Source: Streptomyces bottropensis ATCC 25435 (lineage in GTDB: Bacteria; Actinomycetota; Actinomycetes; Streptomycetales; Streptomycetaceae). Taken from it: DNA of 64,000 nt. Positions 48,675-56,758 of the stretch are shown piece by piece. Both the position numbers and the translations under genes were made by a program. Location of the stretch: the NCBI RefSeq assembly GCF_000383595.1, contig NZ_KB911581.1, positions 6,903,519 to 6,967,518 on the forward strand, read 5' to 3'. Each line of letters begins with the position of its first letter. The first letter of the stretch is position 1. The notes under the pieces are model-generated. The model had not been told where the DNA came from. It saw only the letters and a program-made list of their open reading frames with translations, and did no database searches.

Positions 48675-50614
48675 TCCGCTTCGAGGATGTCTCCGTGACG
48701 TACGACGGAGCGGCCGAACCCACCGTCAGGGGAGTCGACTTCGAGGTCCCTGAGGGTGAACTCGTGCTGCTCGTCGGACCGTCGGGGGTGGGCAAGTCGA
48801 CGGTCCTCGGCGCGGTGAGCGGGCTCGTGCCGCACTTCACCGGCGGCACCCTGCGCGGCCGGGTCACGGTGGCCGGGCGGGACACCCGCACGCACAGGCC
48901 GCGTGAACTCGCCGACGTGGTCGGCACGGTGGGGCAGGACCCGCTGTCGCACTTCGTGACCGACACCGTCGAGGACGAACTCGCCTACGGCATGGAGTCG
49001 TTGGGGCTCGCTCCGGAGGTGATGCGGCGACGGGTGGAGGAGACGCTCGATCTGCTGGGCCTCGCCGGTCTCCGCGACCGTCCCCTCGCCACGCTCTCCG
49101 GCGGTCAGCAGCAGCGGGTCGCCATCGGGTCGGTCCTCACCCCGCACCCTCGGGTGCTCGTCCTCGACGAGCCGACCTCCGCGCTGGACCCGGCCGCCGC
49201 CGAGGAGGTCCTCGCCGTGCTCCAGCGGCTCGTCCACGACCTCGGCACGACCGTCCTCATGGCCGAGCACCGCCTGGAGCGCGTCATCCAGTACGCCGGC
49301 CGGGTCGCGCTCCTCCCGGCCCCCGGCGCCCCGCCGGTCCTCGGCACCCCGGCCGAGGTGATGGCCGCCTCCCCGGTGGCTCCGCCGGTGGTCGAGCTCG
49401 GGCGACTGGCGGGCTGGTCCCCGCTGCCGCTGACGGTGCGGGACGCACGCCGCCGGGCGGGCCCCCTGCGGGATCGCCTCGCGGCGCACACCCCGGATGC
49501 CCCCCGCACCCTGGAGAGGCGCGGGGACCTGCGCGAGGGCCTGCGCGGAGACCTGCGCGAGGGACCACGAAGCACCGGCACCCCGCGCCCAGCGGAAGCC
49601 CCCGCTCCCCCCCCGGCCCGCCCCTCCCCCTGGTTCTCCCCCCGCTTCTCCTCCCGTTTCTCCCTCCGCTCCCTCTCCCTCCTCCGGCGCCGCCTCGACA
49701 GGCGCCCCACCCCTCCGACCGCCTCTCCGCCCGCCGAACCGGCGGTCCTCGCGGCCCTCGATGTCCACCGCGGCCACGTCCACGCCCTCACCCATGTCGA
49801 CCTCACGGTCACCCCCGGCGAGACGATCGCGCTCATGGGCCGCAACGGCGCCGGAAAGTCCACACTGCTCGCGGCACTGGTCGGGCTGGTGGAACCGGCG
49901 GCCGGTTCGGTGCGCGTGGGCGGGCTGGTCCCGCACCGGACGGCGCCCGGAGATCTCGTACGCCGGGTCGGGCTCGTGCCGCAGGAGCCCCGCGATCTCC
50001 TCTACACCGACACGGTCGCGGCGGAGTGCGCGGCGGCCGACCGGGACGCGGGGGCGGAGCCGGGCACGTGCCGGGGGCTCGTCTCGGAGCTGCTGCCCGG
50101 GGTCGGGGACGGCACGCACCCCCGGGATCTGTCGGAGGGGCAGCGGCTGGCCCTCGCGCTCGCGGTCGTCCTCACGGCCCGCCCGCCGCTGCTGCTCCTC
50201 GACGAGCCGACCCGGGGCCTCGACTACGCGGCCAAGTCCCGCCTGGTCACGACCCTGCGTACGCTCGCCGCGGCCGGCCACGCGATCGTCCTGGCCACCC
50301 ACGACGTGGAACTGGCCGCCGAGCTGGCCCATCGCGTCGTGATCCTCGCCGACGGCGAGATCGTGGCCGACGGGCCGACCCCCGAGGTGGTGGTCGGCTC
50401 CCCCTCCTTCGCCCCTCAGGTCACGAAGATCCTCGCGCCCCAGAGGTGGCTGACCACGGCGCAGGTACGAGGCGCCCTGCGGGCGGCGGACCCGGATCCC
50501 GGGCCGGACCCGGACCCGGACCCGGCCCGGGAAGTGCGGCAGGCCGTCGCCGCACCGGAGACCCTCGCCGCGCCCGGGGCCCCCTCCCCGCCCCACCCCG
50601 AGGAACAGCCATGA
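48671..50614 (+). CDS. ECF transporter ATPase, two fused ABC domains
   Basis: Encodes 647 residues. First ABC domain: Walker A GPSGVGKST, signature LSGGQQQR, Walker B VLVLDEPTSALDP. Second: Walker A GRNGAGKST, signature LSEGQRLA, Walker B LLLLDEPTRGLDY. The EcfA and EcfA' halves are thus one chain, joined by a ~110-residue basic disordered linker rich in Arg/Leu/Pro. It powers the ECF module. GTG 48671 overlaps the T-component stop, and its own stop overlaps the S-component ATG. Confidence 0.92.
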   Translation: MIRFEDVSVTYDGAAEPTVRGVDFEVPEGELVLLVGPSGVGKSTVLGAVSGLVPHFTGGTLRGRVTVAGRDTRTHRPRELADVVGTVGQDPLSHFVTDTVEDELAYGMESLGLAPEVMRRRVEETLDLLGLAGLRDRPLATLSGGQQQRVAIGSVLTPHPRVLVLDEPTSALDPAAAEEVLAVLQRLVHDLGTTVLMAEHRLERVIQYAGRVALLPAPGAPPVLGTPAEVMAASPVAPPVVELGRLAGWSPLPLTVRDARRRAGPLRDRLAAHTPDAPRTLERRGDLREGLRGDLREGPRSTGTPRPAEAPAPPPARPSPWFSPRFSSRFSLRSLSLLRRRLDRRPTPPTASPPAEPAVLAALDVHRGHVHALTHVDLTVTPGETIALMGRNGAGKSTLLAALVGLVEPAAGSVRVGGLVPHRTAPGDLVRRVGLVPQEPRDLLYTDTVAAECAAADRDAGAEPGTCRGLVSELLPGVGDGTHPRDLSEGQRLALALAVVLTARPPLLLLDEPTRGLDYAAKSRLVTTLRTLAAAGHAIVLATHDVELAAELAHRVVILADGEIVADGPTPEVVVGSPSFAPQVTKILAPQRWLTTAQVRGALRAADPDPGPDPDPDPAREVRQAVAAPETLAAPGAPSPPHPEEQP

Positions 50615-51453
50615 GCGACCCCTCCCCCGCGCTCCCCCGCCGACGCCCCCGTCCCGTCCCCCTCTCGCCCCGCACCGTCGCCGCCCTCCTCCTCGTCGGC
50701 CTCGTCGGCGCGGCGGCCTTCGGCTGGCCCTTCCTCGCGGACCCCGGCTCGCAGGTCACCGCGCACGCGCGGGACGCGCCCTGGTTGTTCGCGGGACTGC
50801 TCGTGCTGCTGGTCGGTGTAGTCGGCGCGACACTGTCGGAGGCGGGGCTGGGCGCGAAGGCGGTGGCGATGCTGGGGGTGCTCGCGGCGACCGGTGCCGC
50901 GCTGCGCCCCATCGGGGCCGGAACCGCCGGCATCGAGCCCATGTTCTTCCTCCTGGTGCTCAGCGGCCGGGTGCTCGGCCCCGGCTTCGGCTTCACCCTC
51001 GGCGCGGTGACGATGTTCTCGTCCGCGCTGCTCACGGGTGGTGTGGGGCCGTGGATGCCGTTCCAGATGCTGGCGATGGGATGGTTCGCGATGGGTGCCG
51101 GGCTGCTGCCGGGCGCGCACCGCCTGCGCGGCCGCGGCGAACTGGCGCTGCTCGCCGCCTACGGCTTCGTCGCCGCCTTCGCCTACGGCACGGTCATGAA
51201 CCTCTACGGCTGGCCCTTCATCGACACGCTCGCCTCGGACATCGCCTTCGACGCGTCGGCGGCCCCGGCCGCGAACCTCGCCCGTTTCGTCGCGTACTGC
51301 CTGGCCACGTCCCCCGGCTGGGATCTGGGCCGTGCGGTCGTCACCGTCGTTCTGACCCTCACCCTCGGCACCCCGCTCCTGAAGGCGCTGCGCCGGGCCA
51401 CCCGCAGGGCCGCCTTCGAGAGCGCCGTCACCTTCGACCCGCCCTCGCGGTGA
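50611..51453 (+). CDS. ECF transporter S component (probable cobalamin)
   Basis: Encodes 280 residues with about six membrane spans. Blocks of the CbrT/DUF6580-like S components are visible: AALRPIGAGTAGIEPMFFLL, LVLSGRVLGPGFGFTLGAV, GGVGPWMPFQMLAMGWFAMG. S components give substrate specificity; cobalamin is inferred from the riboswitch and the operon. Last gene of the five-gene operon (overlap ATGA with the ATPase). Confidence 0.88.
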   Translation: MSDPSPALPRRRPRPVPLSPRTVAALLLVGLVGAAAFGWPFLADPGSQVTAHARDAPWLFAGLLVLLVGVVGATLSEAGLGAKAVAMLGVLAATGAALRPIGAGTAGIEPMFFLLVLSGRVLGPGFGFTLGAVTMFSSALLTGGVGPWMPFQMLAMGWFAMGAGLLPGAHRLRGRGELALLAAYGFVAAFAYGTVMNLYGWPFIDTLASDIAFDASAAPAANLARFVAYCLATSPGWDLGRAVVTVVLTLTLGTPLLKALRRATRRAAFESAVTFDPPSR

Positions 51454-51802
51454 ACCCCCTGTGAGACCCCGGCCACCGTGCGTCGCGTGAGCCGTGAACC
51501 ACCCCACAGGACCCACATCACATACGAACCGGGGTCGTAGATCGAAGCGCGTGGCATGCGCATGAAGAAACCCGCGCCGACCTGCGCATTGAGAGCCACG
51601 TCACAGAGACGACTTCGGACGCGGATACGACCACAACTAGCAAAAGGGGTCATTGCGGACGGCCGCCCGGACTGTTTCTCTGGAGGAGTCGCACGGCGCC
51701 GACGAGCCCACCCGGGCCTCGGCGCCGACGTACGCCCCCACCGCACACCCACGTGGTGAAGGCATGCCCGCGACGGCCCAGTCCCCGTAGAAAAGGATCC
51801 CC
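51454..51802. other. Promoter and leader region of the secreted transglycosylase gene
   Basis: No supported gene in 349 bases. An 8-bp inverted repeat GGCGCCGA/TCGGCGCC spans 51697-51728. The region 51590-51640 (GTCACAGAGACG, GGATACGAC) may be the promoter. I looked for a cyclic-di-AMP riboswitch, usual before wall-hydrolase genes, and did not find its conserved segments. Confidence 0.4.
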
Positions 51803-52213
51803 GTGACCCGCTCCGCTCTCCGCCGCATCGCCTCCCCGAAGAAGGCCCTCGCCGGTGTCACCCTGGCCGCTGCCGCCACCGGTGCCCTGCTCGTCGCCGC
51901 GCCCGCCCAGGCCGCGTCGGAGGCCTCTCAGGCGCAGGCTGTCGCGAAGAAGATGATCGCGGACTCGGCCCAGTACACGTGCTTCTCCCACATCGTCGAC
52001 CACGAGAGCGACTGGAACATCCACGCGACGAACTCGTCCTCCGGCGCCTACGGCCTGGTCCAGGCCCTTCCCGGCTCGAAGATGTCCTCCGCGGGTTCCG
52101 ACTGGAAGAACAGCGCCGCCACCCAGATCAAGTGGGGCGTGGACTACATGAAGGACCGCTACGGCAGCCCCTGCGGCGCGTGGAACTTCTGGCAGGCCAA
52201 CAACTGGTACTGA
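51803..52213 (+). CDS. Secreted lytic-transglycosylase-like protein
   Basis: Encodes 136 residues from GTG 51803, with AAAAGGA upstream. Signal peptide 1-38 (GVTLAAAATGALLVAAPAQA). The SLT-type lysozyme core is short: E68 in HIVDHESDWN is the catalytic acid, followed by NSSSGAYGLVQALPGSKM and the closing RYGSPCGAWNFW; C60 and a late Cys may form a disulfide. It would cut peptidoglycan glycan strands outside the cell. A typical abundant small exoprotein in Streptomyces. Confidence 0.88.
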   Translation: MTRSALRRIASPKKALAGVTLAAAATGALLVAAPAQAASEASQAQAVAKKMIADSAQYTCFSHIVDHESDWNIHATNSSSGAYGLVQALPGSKMSSAGSDWKNSAATQIKWGVDYMKDRYGSPCGAWNFWQANNWY

Positions 52214-52283
52214 TCCGGCGCGCCCGGCACCGCACCCCCGCACGACCAGCACCACCGGCACCACCGGCACCACCACCCAGAGC

Positions 52284-52321
52284 GAAGGCGGCGGCCCCCG
52301 ATCCCCGGGGCCGCCGCCTTC
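52284..52321. terminator. 15-bp stem terminator
   Basis: Arms 52284-52298 and 52307-52321 (GAAGGCGGCGGCCCC and its exact complement) around an 8-base loop, followed by TTCGTCG. It ends the transglycosylase transcript. Confidence 0.85.
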
Positions 52322-52418
52322 TTCGTCGTCCCCGTCCCGGATGCGGTGGCCATGACCGGGGCGGAGAATGGAACAAGTCCCTGAACTCCCTCCCCCGCCA
52401 CGCGCATCGGGAGCCGTG

Positions 52419-54218
52419 ATGGACCGAACGGAACTCTTGACGGTGTTCTACGGGGAGGGACCCGTCCCTGTTCTCTGGGCGACCGACTGTCCCGTGCACT
52501 TCGACGTGTGGCTGGCGTTCGCAGAGTCTCCCCCGCCCCCGCCGCCGCCCACGCCGGCAACACCGCCGTCGTCGCAACCACCGTCGTCGTACCGGCAGGA
52601 TCTGATCCTCGCCGTGCGTGAGGAGTACGGCGTCGAGCGGGCCCTCGAACGGCTGCGGGAGCTGCGGTTGACGGACGCGTGCCGGCCGGTCGCGGCCGGG
52701 AGCTTCGTCGTGGCACAGGTGACGCTGGAGGAGCTGGTGACGGCGTTGCTGCCGCTGACCAGTCTCGCGGGGGTGGTGCGGGTCGCCCACGAACTCGCCG
52801 TCGCGAGCGGGGCGGAAGGGATCGAGGCGGCACTCGCGGGGCACATCCGGGCGCCGGCGACCAGCGAGATCCACGACAACATGCAGCGCCGGCAGGAACG
52901 CGGCCGGCAACTCACCTGGTTCCTCAACCTGCTGGCCCACGTCGTGGCGGAGGCCGGCCCGCGCGCCGGCGAACAGGACGTGACCTGCACCCTCGTGCGG
53001 ATGCTGGCCGAGTCCGCCCCGGACGCGTACCCGGTGCGCGGCGCCCACAGCCCCGTCGGGCAGGTCGTCGACCGGCGGCTGAAGTACCCCATCGTCTCCG
53101 TGACGACGAACCGCCGGGCGACCCACGCGGTCGTACGGTCCCGGCGGACCATCAAGGCCGACGCCGCCGAGCAGGTGTTCTCGGTGGACAGTGCCTCCAT
53201 CGGCTGGGCCGTCGTGGACAGCGGCATCGACGCGCGGCACTCGGCGTTCCACGAGTGGGACACCACCGTCTCGCCGCCGCGCCGGCTGGAGTCGCGCATC
53301 GCCCGCTCCTTCGACTTCACCTGCGTACGGGCGAAGCTCCCCGACCACGCGCTGGTCAACGGCCTGGTGAACTGGTCGGCGGCGCTGCCGTCCGTCGAGA
53401 CGGCCCCGGCCTCCGGCCCGCCCGCGCCGGGGCAGGCGGACCCGTACGTACCGCCCGCCGACCAGCACGGCACGCACATCGCCGGGATCATCGGCGGGTG
53501 GTGGCCGGAGCTGGAGTTCCGGGGCATCTGTCCGCGCATCCGGTTGTACGACTTCCGGGTGCTGAACGACGACGGCGAGGGGGACGAGTTCTCCATCGTC
53601 ACCGCGCTGCAGGCGATCCGGCACATCAACGAGCAGGCCGGACGGTTCGTCATCGCCGGGGTCAACCTCAGCCTGTCGGTGCCGCACGACGTCGCCACCC
53701 ACTCCACCGGGTGGACACCGGTGTGCGTCGAGTGCGACCGGCTGTCCCGGTCCGGGGTGGTGGTCGTGACGGCGGCCGGGAACGCCGGCTTCACCGGGGC
53801 CGTACGCACCCTCGGCTCCGGCTTCCACGACATCAGCATCTCCGATCCCGGCAACGCGGAGTCGGTCATCACGGTCGGCTCCACCCACCGCAGCAATCCC
53901 CACCGCCACGGCGTCAGTTACTTCTCCAGCCGTGGCCCCACCGGAGACGGGCGGCCCAAGCCCGACCTGGTGGCGCCGGGTGAGGACATCGACGGACCGA
54001 TTCCCGGGGAGGGCATCGCCGCCATGCACGGCACCAGCCAGGCGGCGGCACACGTCAGCGGGGCCGCGGCCATGCTGCTGGCCCGCTACCGCGAGTTGCT
54101 CGGCCGCCCCGAGCGCGTGAAGGAGATCCTCTGCGCGACGGCGACCGACCTCGCCCGAGAACGCGACTTCCAGGGCCATGGGCTCGTCGACGTACTGCGT
54201 GCCATGCAGTCCGTGTGA
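52419..54218 (+). CDS. S8 (subtilisin-like) serine protease, cytoplasmic
   Basis: Encodes 599 residues from ATG 52419, preceded by GGGAG; an ATG 52368 in frame adds 17 residues. The full catalytic set is intact: D267 (AVVDSGID), H350 (HGTHIAGII), oxyanion N455 (TAAGNAGF) and S540 (HGTSQAAAHVSGAAA). There is no signal peptide. The ~250-residue N-terminal region (DRTELLTVFYGEGPVPVLWA; VDSAS) has a Pro-rich spacer and mixed helices and is not an inhibitor prodomain I recognise; it could be a sensor. First gene of an operon with an MBL-fold protein and a patatin lipase. A regulated intracellular protease is the likely role. Confidence 0.88.
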   Translation: MDRTELLTVFYGEGPVPVLWATDCPVHFDVWLAFAESPPPPPPPTPATPPSSQPPSSYRQDLILAVREEYGVERALERLRELRLTDACRPVAAGSFVVAQVTLEELVTALLPLTSLAGVVRVAHELAVASGAEGIEAALAGHIRAPATSEIHDNMQRRQERGRQLTWFLNLLAHVVAEAGPRAGEQDVTCTLVRMLAESAPDAYPVRGAHSPVGQVVDRRLKYPIVSVTTNRRATHAVVRSRRTIKADAAEQVFSVDSASIGWAVVDSGIDARHSAFHEWDTTVSPPRRLESRIARSFDFTCVRAKLPDHALVNGLVNWSAALPSVETAPASGPPAPGQADPYVPPADQHGTHIAGIIGGWWPELEFRGICPRIRLYDFRVLNDDGEGDEFSIVTALQAIRHINEQAGRFVIAGVNLSLSVPHDVATHSTGWTPVCVECDRLSRSGVVVVTAAGNAGFTGAVRTLGSGFHDISISDPGNAESVITVGSTHRSNPHRHGVSYFSSRGPTGDGRPKPDLVAPGEDIDGPIPGEGIAAMHGTSQAAAHVSGAAAMLLARYRELLGRPERVKEILCATATDLARERDFQGHGLVDVLRAMQSV

Positions 54219-54251
54219 CGGCCGAGCACCGGTCCGGCGAGGCAGGCGACC

Positions 54252-55400
54252 ATGCTGACCTTCGATTTCCTCGACGCCCGCCACGGCGACTGCTTCCTCG
54301 TGCGCTGGGACGCGGACCACGACGGACACGCCCCGCCGGGCGCGCCGGGCCCGGGCGACGAGCGCGTGATGCTCGTCGACGGCGGCCCCGCCGGCGTGTA
54401 CCGGGCCTCCCTCCAGGGCCGGTTGCACCGGCTCACCGGCCCGAACGGTGGCCCCGCGCCCGGCCCCCCGCCGAGCGACACCCCTCCCCACCTCGACGTC
54501 GTCTGCCTCTCCCATGTCGACGACGACCACGCGGGCGGGCTCGTACGTCTCTTCCGGGACATGCGCCAGGCCCAGCAGGACGGGGAGGCCCTGCCGTACG
54601 AGGTGGACGCGCTGTGGTTCAACTCGGTGGAGGAGCTGGTCGACCAGCGGGCCCCGGGCCTGAGCGCCTCCGTGCATCCGCTCCTCGAACGCGCGGCCGC
54701 CTCCGACACGGCGGTCACCGCCAGCTACAACCAGGGCCGCGACATCCGCAACGCGGCCGCCGCCCTGCGCCTGGAGGGCAACGCCCCCTTCCGGGGCCCC
54801 CTCACCGAGGGGGCCGAGGCGACCCTGCACGACCTGGACGTCACGGTCGTCGCGCCGGACGAGGGCGCGCTGGCCGAGCTGGCGGAGAGGTGGCGCGAGG
54901 CGAAGCGGCGCGGCGACCCGGAGGTCATCTCGGCGGCGTACGCGGACGATTCGGTGCCGAACCTCTCCAGCATCGTGCTGCTCCTGCGGCACGCGGACGG
55001 CACCGCGCTGCTCACCGGCGACGCCCGCGGGGACCACGTCCTCGCCGGACTGCGCGCCCTCGACCTGCTCGACGACGCCGCCCCGCTCCACGTGGACCTG
55101 CTGAAGCTCCCGCACCACGGCAGCGACCGGAACGTGGAGCCCGGCTTCTTCGAACGGATCCGGGCCGACCACTACGTCGTCTCGGCCGACGGCGTCCGCC
55201 ACCACCACCCGGGCGAGGACACCCTGCGATGGCTCGTCGAGTCCCGCGCGCCCGAGGACGAGTACGTCGTCCACCTCACCAACCACATCCCCTTCGCCGA
55301 GGAGGCGCTGGCGCGGCTGCGCACGGACAGGGCCTTCGAGGTCGATGTCAGGGGGCCCGCCGACCAGGCGCTCGTCATCACGATCGGAGACCGGCCATGA
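54252..55400 (+). CDS. MBL-fold hydrolase (ComEC/Rec2 C-terminal-like)
   Basis: Encodes 382 residues from ATG 54252, 33 bases after the protease gene. Opens LTFDFLDARHGDCFLVRWD, typical of the ComEC-type MBL proteins. Metal motif LSHVDDDHAGG (H87, D89, D91, H92), then LLRHADGTALLTGDARGDHV and KLPHHGSDRN. A large charged insertion (100-190) sits between metal motifs. Such proteins act on phosphodiesters or nucleotides. Its stop overlaps the patatin start (ATGA), showing tight coupling. Confidence 0.85.
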   Translation: MLTFDFLDARHGDCFLVRWDADHDGHAPPGAPGPGDERVMLVDGGPAGVYRASLQGRLHRLTGPNGGPAPGPPPSDTPPHLDVVCLSHVDDDHAGGLVRLFRDMRQAQQDGEALPYEVDALWFNSVEELVDQRAPGLSASVHPLLERAAASDTAVTASYNQGRDIRNAAAALRLEGNAPFRGPLTEGAEATLHDLDVTVVAPDEGALAELAERWREAKRRGDPEVISAAYADDSVPNLSSIVLLLRHADGTALLTGDARGDHVLAGLRALDLLDDAAPLHVDLLKLPHHGSDRNVEPGFFERIRADHYVVSADGVRHHHPGEDTLRWLVESRAPEDEYVVHLTNHIPFAEEALARLRTDRAFEVDVRGPADQALVITIGDRP

Positions 55401-56719
55401 CCAAGTCCCGGCGCGCGCAGGACACGTTCACCCGACCTGCCCCGGACCCCGCCCCACCGCTCGCCGACCCCTCCCGCGAGAGGCACACCGGCCCGCCCGA
55501 CGGCCCGGCGTGGGCCGTCGACTCCCCCGCCCTCGGCACCGGCCTGACCGTCCGGCCCTGCGGCGATCCGCTCCGCCCGGCCGAACCGCCGCCCGCCGCC
55601 GGCATCCCGGTCGCCCTCGCCCTCTCCGGCGGAGGCTTCCGCGCCACGCTCTCCGCCCTGGGCTTCGTCCGTCTGCTGGCCGGCACCGGACTGCTCCGTC
55701 ACCTGCGCTACTCGTCGTCCGTGTCCGGCGGCTCGCTGGCGAACGGATGCCTGGCCACCGCCTGGCCGGCGCTGCGCGAACGGGACTTCACCCCGCAGGC
55801 CGTGGACGAGCTGGTGATCGCACCGTTCGTCGACCGCGTCTCCTCCCACTCCCTGAAGCGGACGCTCCTGCGCGACATCTGGCGCACCCTCGGCCCCACC
55901 ACCCGCACGGACCTGCTGGCCCGCCGCCTCGACGACTGGCTCTACGACGGGACCGAGCTGGAGAACCTGGATCCCCAGGTCCGCTGGATCGTCAACGCCG
56001 CCAACCAGACCACCGGCGTCCGCTTCACCTTCGAACGCGACGTGTACGGCGACTACTCCATCGGCCTCGCCCGCACGAACGGCACGGGCCTGCGCCTCAG
56101 TCGGGCCGTCTCGGCCTCGGCGGCCGTCCCCGGCGCCTTCCCGCCCGTGGTCCTCGACGCCTCCCCCTTCCCCTGCGCCACGCACCGCCCCGCCCTGCTG
56201 GACGGCGGTACGTACGACAACACCGGCCTCGAAGCCATCGACAGCGACACCTACCGGCACACGTTCCTGTGCGCGCTCAACGCGGGGGGCCTGCTGCGTC
56301 CCGGCGTGTACGGCCGTGTCCCGGTGATCCGGGACCTCGCGCGAGCCAACTCCCTCCTCTACCGCCAGAGCACGTCCCTGCGCACCCGGGCCACCGTCGA
56401 ACGCTTCCGGCGCGCCGCGGCACTCGGCCCCGTCGGCGAACTCCCGCCCGGGGCCCGTCGGGGCATCCTGGTCCAGCTCGCCACCGACTTCCCGGCCGCG
56501 GACCCGCTTCCCCGCACCTGGCGCGCGACCTTCCCCGAACACCGCACGCACGACGGCCGCGACCTCGCCCTGGTCCCCACCGTCTTCGACCGTCTCAGCC
56601 CGTCGCTGTGCCGGGCCCTGGTCCACCGGGGCTGGTGGCTCGGCGGCGCCGCCCTCGCCGCCCACCACCCCGAACTGCTCCCCTCCGACCTGACGACCCT
56701 CGACCCGCCGGAACCGTGA
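55397..56719 (+). CDS. Patatin-like phospholipase
   Basis: Encodes 440 residues. The oxyanion loop is SGGGFRATLSALG (78-82 GGGFR), the nucleophile S110 lies in SSVSGGSLANG (SxSxG where GxSxG is usual), and the partner aspartate is D269 in LLDGGTYDN; SAAVPGAFPP is the usual block before it. No signal peptide or membrane span; a Pro-rich first 60 residues. Patatins hydrolyse membrane phospholipids and are the killing arm of several bacterial immunity systems (for example CapV in CBASS). Last gene of the protease-MBL-patatin operon, convergent with the STAND-WD40 gene. Confidence 0.88.
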   Translation: MTKSRRAQDTFTRPAPDPAPPLADPSRERHTGPPDGPAWAVDSPALGTGLTVRPCGDPLRPAEPPPAAGIPVALALSGGGFRATLSALGFVRLLAGTGLLRHLRYSSSVSGGSLANGCLATAWPALRERDFTPQAVDELVIAPFVDRVSSHSLKRTLLRDIWRTLGPTTRTDLLARRLDDWLYDGTELENLDPQVRWIVNAANQTTGVRFTFERDVYGDYSIGLARTNGTGLRLSRAVSASAAVPGAFPPVVLDASPFPCATHRPALLDGGTYDNTGLEAIDSDTYRHTFLCALNAGGLLRPGVYGRVPVIRDLARANSLLYRQSTSLRTRATVERFRRAAALGPVGELPPGARRGILVQLATDFPAADPLPRTWRATFPEHRTHDGRDLALVPTVFDRLSPSLCRALVHRGWWLGGAALAAHHPELLPSDLTTLDPPEP

Positions 56720-56758
56720 GCGTCACCGACGGCCACGGTCACGGCCCCGCCCCCGCCT

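Noticed and set aside
51454..51802. Cyclic-di-AMP riboswitch before the transglycosylase gene
   Set aside because: The conserved ydaO-type segments could not be found; only a short inverted repeat is present.
52128..55286. A 1052-codon open frame antisense to the protease and MBL genes
   Set aside because: It mirrors the codon bias of the plus-strand genes, has no family motif, and the plus-strand genes show intact catalytic sites.
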